A stretch of 22,354 nt of DNA from a virus, in the IMG/VR virus record IMGVR_UViG_3300012351_000029, positions 1-22,354 of that record. One strand, 5' to 3'. The notes under the pieces were generated by a model that saw nothing but the letters and a program-made list of their open reading frames with translations, had not been told where the DNA came from and did no database searches. Below are positions 19,099 to 22,354 of the stretch, one piece after another. A program made the position numbers and the translations under genes. The number at the start of each line of letters is the position of its first letter. Within the stretch, counting starts at the first letter, position 1.

Positions 19099-19099
19099 T

Positions 19100-20680
19100 A
19101 TGACCACTGCGCTTACCGGCTACGGCGTCGCAACGGCCGCGACCACGCTGACTCAAGCCGGCCAACTCGTGACGAGTTCTGGTGGGACTGCCGCGTCCGT
19201 CAGTACCAAAGTCGGCACGACCACGCAGTACGTCCAAATGTTCGCCAAGGGCACGGCCACGGCGCAAACGGGCGTGGCGAGCATTCCCGCGCCGACCGAT
19301 GCCAATTTCCAGGGCTGGATACTCGATAGCACGCTGCTCGAAGGCCAGCAGCTTGACGCGGGTTCCCTCACGCCGAACTTTGCCATGCTCGGCTCCAATG
19401 GTGGCACCATCACGCTGACGGCCCAGTGGTTTGTGAGGTCCTCGGCAGGAGTCTACACGCAGATCGCCAGCGTGGTCAGCGGGTCGCACACCCTGACGAC
19501 CTCCGCCGCGACCATCCTGAGTACGGCGGTATCGAATGCCGTCCAGGGCTTCAACACAGGCGATAAATTGGTCATGTGGGCATGGGCGGACATCACGGGC
19601 GCGGCGGGCAGTAGTGTCGCGACCATGTCGCTGAGAGAACCGACGAGCGGCACAACTGGCGCAACGGCGACGAGCTTTACCACGGCAGGCTATGACCCTG
19701 CTCCTATCGCGCTCTCCGGGACAGTGAGCGGTGTCGGCACGATAGCGGGGACGCTTTCCGCCTCGCTTGCGATGTCGGGGGAAGCCGACGGGGTTGGCAC
19801 AGCCGCGGGGACGCTTTCCGCGACAACCGCGCTCGCGGCGACGATGGCAGGCACCGGAACGCTTAGCGGGACGCTCTCGACCAGTTCAGGCGGTGCTGGG
19901 CTTTCAGGAGAGTGTGATGGGGTGGGCACGCTTTCAGGCACATTCTCACTCACCACGGCGCTCTCGTCTACCCTTGCCGGGGCTGGCACGCTTGTCGGGA
20001 CAATGGCCGCACGAACGGCGCTCGCTGTGACGCTTTCGGGAGCAGGCCTACTTGTCGGCGCGCCTACACTTTCTACGGCGCTTTCTAGCACGCTTGCTGG
20101 CGTAGGGACGCTTACAGGTGCGCTCTCTGCAAATACCGCGCTCTCAGGCACACTTGCAGGGGTAGGAACACTCTCAGGGGCACTGGAAGGCGCGGGCGCT
20201 CTAGGAGGCACGCTTGCCGGGGTAGGGACACTGAGTGGAACGCTTTCGCTCGGCGCCCCGTTCACAGGCCATCTTCCTGGGGCAGGCCAGATTACCGGGA
20301 CGCTTACCGCAAATACCGCACTTTCCGGGCAACTTGCAGGAACAGGGGCGCTTGCAGGCACGATGGCTCTTACCACGGCGCTTGCAGGCACGCTTACGGG
20401 CGTGGGCGCACTTGCGGGCGTCTTCTCTCTACGGGTAGCGCTCTCGCTCACCTGCATGGGCATGGGCACGCTTTCAGGAACGCTCAGCGTCGCAGGGGTG
20501 GTGACCACGCAATTTCTTACCGCGACCTGGGTGACGCGCGACGGCAAGGCAACCTGGATAACGAGAGATGAGCGTACAGCATGGCGCGGGCGTGATGAAC
20601 AAGCGGCGTGGGGGAGCCGCGATAACCTGGACAGTTGGACGACGCGCGATGAAAAAGATACCTGGACAACAAGGGGGTAG
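19100..20680 (+). CDS. Repeat-rich fibre-like protein
   Basis: A 526-residue virion or surface protein. Residues 1-195 form a beta-rich domain (TLTQAGQLVTSSGGTAASVS, FQGWILDSTLLEGQQL, GDKLVMWAWADITGAAGSSV). Residues about 197-475 consist of some fourteen imperfect units around the motif G-x-G-T-L-S-G-T-L-S with TALSGTLAGV between them (period about 20 residues). The last 53 residues have six 9-residue units with W-x-x-R-D. Low-complexity Gly/Ala/Thr/Leu repeats fit an extended fibre or stalk, and the Trp/Arg/Asp tail could be a tip or binding module. The same GVGTLSG unit occurs in the tail protein at 10915. Function is inferred from repeats and position. Confidence 0.65.
   Translation: MTTALTGYGVATAATTLTQAGQLVTSSGGTAASVSTKVGTTTQYVQMFAKGTATAQTGVASIPAPTDANFQGWILDSTLLEGQQLDAGSLTPNFAMLGSNGGTITLTAQWFVRSSAGVYTQIASVVSGSHTLTTSAATILSTAVSNAVQGFNTGDKLVMWAWADITGAAGSSVATMSLREPTSGTTGATATSFTTAGYDPAPIALSGTVSGVGTIAGTLSASLAMSGEADGVGTAAGTLSATTALAATMAGTGTLSGTLSTSSGGAGLSGECDGVGTLSGTFSLTTALSSTLAGAGTLVGTMAARTALAVTLSGAGLLVGAPTLSTALSSTLAGVGTLTGALSANTALSGTLAGVGTLSGALEGAGALGGTLAGVGTLSGTLSLGAPFTGHLPGAGQITGTLTANTALSGQLAGTGALAGTMALTTALAGTLTGVGALAGVFSLRVALSLTCMGMGTLSGTLSVAGVVTTQFLTATWVTRDGKATWITRDERTAWRGRDEQAAWGSRDNLDSWTTRDEKDTWTTRG
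19688..20518 (+). repeat. Imperfect ~20-residue G-x-G-T-L-S-G repeats
   Basis: Units such as TALSGTLAGVGTLSGALS recur about fourteen times with period near 60 bases, most with synonymous and conservative changes. Recombination between units could change the copy number. The strongest similarity is between units near 20080-20240. Confidence 0.75.
20519..20677 (+). repeat. Six 9-residue W-x-x-R-D repeats at the fibre C-terminus
   Basis: The motif reads ATWVTRDGK, ATWITRDER, TAWRGRDEQ, AAWGSRDNL, DSWTTRDEK, DTWTTRG. Trp is at position 3 and Arg-Asp at 6-7 of each unit. It is sharply different in composition from the Gly/Ala/Leu repeats before it. Confidence 0.8.
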
Positions 20681-20683
20681 TTT

Positions 20684-21043
20684 ATGTCATGGAGTCCAAT
20701 TTCTGTAGGGGATGGGAGACCTTCTCACCATTCCTTTGCAACGGATAGCAGCTTCTTCTCTCTGGCAAGCGTAGCCAATGGCTCTATCGCCATGCACCTG
20801 GAGGATATCAATAATAACAACGCGCTTTACGTCTGTACGGGGGCATGGAACGTGACCAACGTCGGCTCAGTAGGCCCGCCCCTTGTGTTGGCGACGGCAG
20901 ACTTTACCCCGTCGCTGACTGATCTCTTAGCCACGAGTCCCCTGGGCAAACCTGGGCTGTACAAGGCGTATCCCGTCGTGACGCTCTCGACAGGGCCGGT
21001 AGCGATGGATGCGCAGCTAATAGCGGTAGTCGCCCTTCCTTAG
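20684..21043 (+). CDS. Small beta-rich virion protein after fibre gene
   Basis: A 119-residue protein starting four bases after the fibre gene stop, with AAGGGGGTAGTTT upstream as a ribosome binding site. It is rich in Ser, Asn and Val (SWSPISVGDGRPSHHSFATD; EDINNNNALYVCTGAWNVTN), with no membrane helix. No family is recognised. Tight spacing to the fibre gene suggests a fibre tip, chaperone or accessory protein. It is the last rightward gene, and the next gene ends 13 bases away on the other strand. Confidence 0.55.
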   Translation: MSWSPISVGDGRPSHHSFATDSSFFSLASVANGSIAMHLEDINNNNALYVCTGAWNVTNVGSVGPPLVLATADFTPSLTDLLATSPLGKPGLYKAYPVVTLSTGPVAMDAQLIAVVALP

Positions 21044-21056
21044 GAGAGGGAATCGA

Positions 21057-21404
21057 CTAGCCCTGCCTGCGTTCTGCTTGTTTGATGGATGCCAGGCGTG
21101 CCAGGTCGCCCGTCTTGCGCGCGCTTGGCAGATGCCCCACTCCAGTCACGCGCATGAGGCCGGTATCCTCTTTCGGGACAGTCGGCGGCGCTTGTTGCGG
21201 AAAGGGCGCCTGTCGTGCAAGGTCAATCCAGACGGAGGCACGCGCCTCGCGGTCAGCCTGATGATAATGCCCCAGGCGAAACACGCTCTCGTTCATGTCG
21301 GCGAGCATGTGCTTGATGGGACGTGCCAGGCGCAGCCCGCGTTCTTGTTCCTCGGCTGTGACGCCACCCAGGGCGTGAATGACCCAGGCTTTGAAGTCCA
21401 TCAT
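21057..21404 (-). CDS. Hypothetical protein in leftward operon (115 aa)
   Basis: The start MMDFKAWVIHALGGVTAEEQ overlaps the previous gene's TGA (ATGATGG) and follows AGGAGAGAG at good spacing. A longer version from ATG 21431 would overlap the previous gene needlessly. The N-terminal half is helical (KHMLADMNESVFRLGHYHQA), and the C-terminal half is Pro/Gln-rich and basic. It is the last gene of a coupled leftward set and converges on the fibre operon. No family is recognised. Confidence 0.55.
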   Translation of the reverse strand: MMDFKAWVIHALGGVTAEEQERGLRLARPIKHMLADMNESVFRLGHYHQADREARASVWIDLARQAPFPQQAPPTVPKEDTGLMRVTGVGHLPSARKTGDLARLASIKQAERRQG

Positions 21405-21862
21405 GGCTCTCTCTCCTGTCCAGTGTTCCATTCTTCAAAGGCGCGGCGCATATCCGTTTGCGTGTAGGGAAACGGCGTCTTGATGCTGATGCCCGTATCC
21501 GTCACAATGAAGCGCATCAGATCGCGCAGGGCATCGGTATCAGTCAGGACAGGCGTTTCCGAGAGCACGCGCTCTCCCGCAATGATACAGACGTGCGTGA
21601 CGGTTGCCAGCCAGAACAGCAGATCATATGCTCCCTCTGGCCGCTTTTGCCAGTTGAGCGGAACGCGCACACCCGTAAAGATATTGGTAATCCCTGGACT
21701 GCCGCCCTTGTCATGAGCCAGTTTCATGCGCCCTTGCGCCTGCTCGACAGCCAGGCGTAAGGCGCGCACTGCTTCCGCGCGTGGACCGATCGTCCGCTTC
21801 AGCGCGAGATCAAGCATGATGCTCTCAATGGCATAGAGATCGATGGTTCCTTGCTCACTCAT
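21401..21862 (-). CDS. Hypothetical protein in leftward operon (153 aa)
   Basis: ATG 21862 overlaps the previous stop (ATGA) and follows AAAAGGAGCAAGAGGG; upstream in-frame starts would overlap the previous gene more. Visible features are an N-terminal helix (IDLYAIESIMLDLALKRTIG), a helix with VEQAQGRMKLAHD, and a hydrophobic part (GAYDLLFWLATVTHVCIIAG) that could be a buried or membrane helix. No family is recognised. Overlapping starts and stops on both sides indicate one operon. Confidence 0.6.
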   Translation of the reverse strand: MSEQGTIDLYAIESIMLDLALKRTIGPRAEAVRALRLAVEQAQGRMKLAHDKGGSPGITNIFTGVRVPLNWQKRPEGAYDLLFWLATVTHVCIIAGERVLSETPVLTDTDALRDLMRFIVTDTGISIKTPFPYTQTDMRRAFEEWNTGQEREP

Positions 21863-22245
21863 CCCTCTTGCTCCTTTTGCGGGTGCGTCGGCTTTGCCGC
21901 GTCGACGCGCCTGATGGGCACGGTACGCCGCGTCGAGAGCGCTTCGGCCAGCTTCAATGCGAGTTTCCGCCGATCGCGCTGACACTCGCCCAATTCACGC
22001 TCGCTGTCTTCTAACGCGCGTGCCAACCTGGACGCCTGCGGGTCATTGACCATCGTGCGGAGCTTCTCTGCTTCCGCAACAAGTTCGGCATTGCGCGTGT
22101 TGAGCCGATCACGCTGCGCCCTGGCATCATCCCGCTCGCGGATGTGCCGCTCGTCCAGGAAGTGCAGACGGAGCGCAACCCCGACCGCAAGTAGCGTGAT
22201 ACCGGCCATCATAGCCATGACAAGGCCGATCATCCATCCGATCAT
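21859..22245 (-). CDS. Membrane-anchored coiled-coil protein (128 aa)
   Basis: The N-terminal 28 residues are hydrophobic (GWMIGLVMAMMAGITLLAVG), a membrane anchor or signal anchor. Then a long charged coiled coil follows (RDDARAQRDRLNTRNAELVA, EKLRTMVNDPQASRLARALE) and a basic Pro-rich tail. It starts one base after the preceding stop codon, and its stop overlaps the next start. The layout is like the small anchored coiled-coil proteins near the lysin, but no family is recognised. Confidence 0.6.
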   Translation of the reverse strand: MIGWMIGLVMAMMAGITLLAVGVALRLHFLDERHIRERDDARAQRDRLNTRNAELVAEAEKLRTMVNDPQASRLARALEDSERELGECQRDRRKLALKLAEALSTRRTVPIRRVDAAKPTHPQKEQEG

Positions 22246-22246
22246 G

Positions 22247-22354
22247 CTAGACCCCTTTCAATGGCAAGTAGCGACCTGGGTAGAACGTTGCGAGTACGCC
22301 CTTGTCCCATTCGGCTAATTCCCACTTGTCCCGATAGAGTGCCATTATTCGGTC
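22247..22354 (-). CDS. C-terminal end of a leftward gene (partial)
   Basis: The frame is open from the right edge to TAG 22249-22247 and gives 35 residues ending in LYRDKWELAEWDKG, VLATFYPGRYLPLKGV. It contains an internal ATG at 22345, so it could be a 32-residue protein, but the frame continues past the window and a longer gene is more likely. It belongs to the same leftward operon. Function unknown. Confidence 0.5.
   Translation of the reverse strand, partial: DRIMALYRDKWELAEWDKGVLATFYPGRYLPLKGV

Noticed and set aside
19690-20547. Leftward 285-codon frame opposite the fibre repeats
   Set aside because: Pro/Ser/Val/Ala repeats arise from reading the Gly/Thr/Leu repeat DNA backwards; no start signals.

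Overview
The window is the late (virion structure and lysis) region of a tailed phage or prophage. A head-to-tail run of plus-strand genes gives a siphovirus order: scaffold-like protein, HK97-fold major capsid protein, head-tail connector and closure proteins, HK97 gp10-like neck protein, tail terminator, tail tube, two overlapping tail-assembly chaperone frames, tape measure, tail/baseplate proteins, lysis cassette, fibre-like repeat proteins. No integrase, cas gene, tRNA or rRNA is visible. The host cannot be fixed from the sequence. The G+C-rich coding, the DUF1906-type endolysin and the CRISPR repeat ending in ATTGAAAC are compatible with a Chloroflexota or Actinomycetota host, but this is inference.

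Layout. 1-3107: head genes. 3109-3950: an antisense GIY-YIG homing endonuclease with its own promoter and structured leader. 3950-10427: connector, neck and tail genes up to the tape measure. 10424-10918: an antisense two-gene cassette bounded by perfect 18-bp direct repeats. 10915-13110: large tail protein. 13109-13957: an antisense HNH endonuclease bounded by imperfect 20-bp repeats. 13953-14637: a gene interrupted by a td-like group I intron. 14653-16477: small membrane proteins, a holin-like protein and the endolysin. 16434-16967: antisense accessory gene. 17008-17427: membrane protein. 17497-17717: a CRISPR mini-array without cas genes. 17800-21043: fibre/tail proteins split by a third (HNH) endonuclease. 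21057-22354: a leftward operon of small genes of unknown role.

The most striking results are four. (1) A phage-borne mini-CRISPR array has one spacer that spells the 3' end of an orthologue of the phage gene next to it. It encodes the same C-terminal peptide and stop, with only synonymous differences, as expected of a weapon against related phages. (2) The two antisense endonuclease genes, from unrelated nuclease families, share an extended -10 promoter followed at once by a roughly 61-nt three-way-junction RNA. Its junction strands are nearly identical (two identical, one differing at a single base) while all three stems differ with base pairing kept. (3) A group I intron lies beside a free-standing HNH endonuclease gene in a gene that seems to lack a standard start codon. 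(4) A hairpin-plus-Shine-Dalgarno element recurs directly upstream of the major capsid, tail tube and a fibre-like gene.

These were read by eye. Family assignments rest on recognised motifs and gene order, not on database searches.
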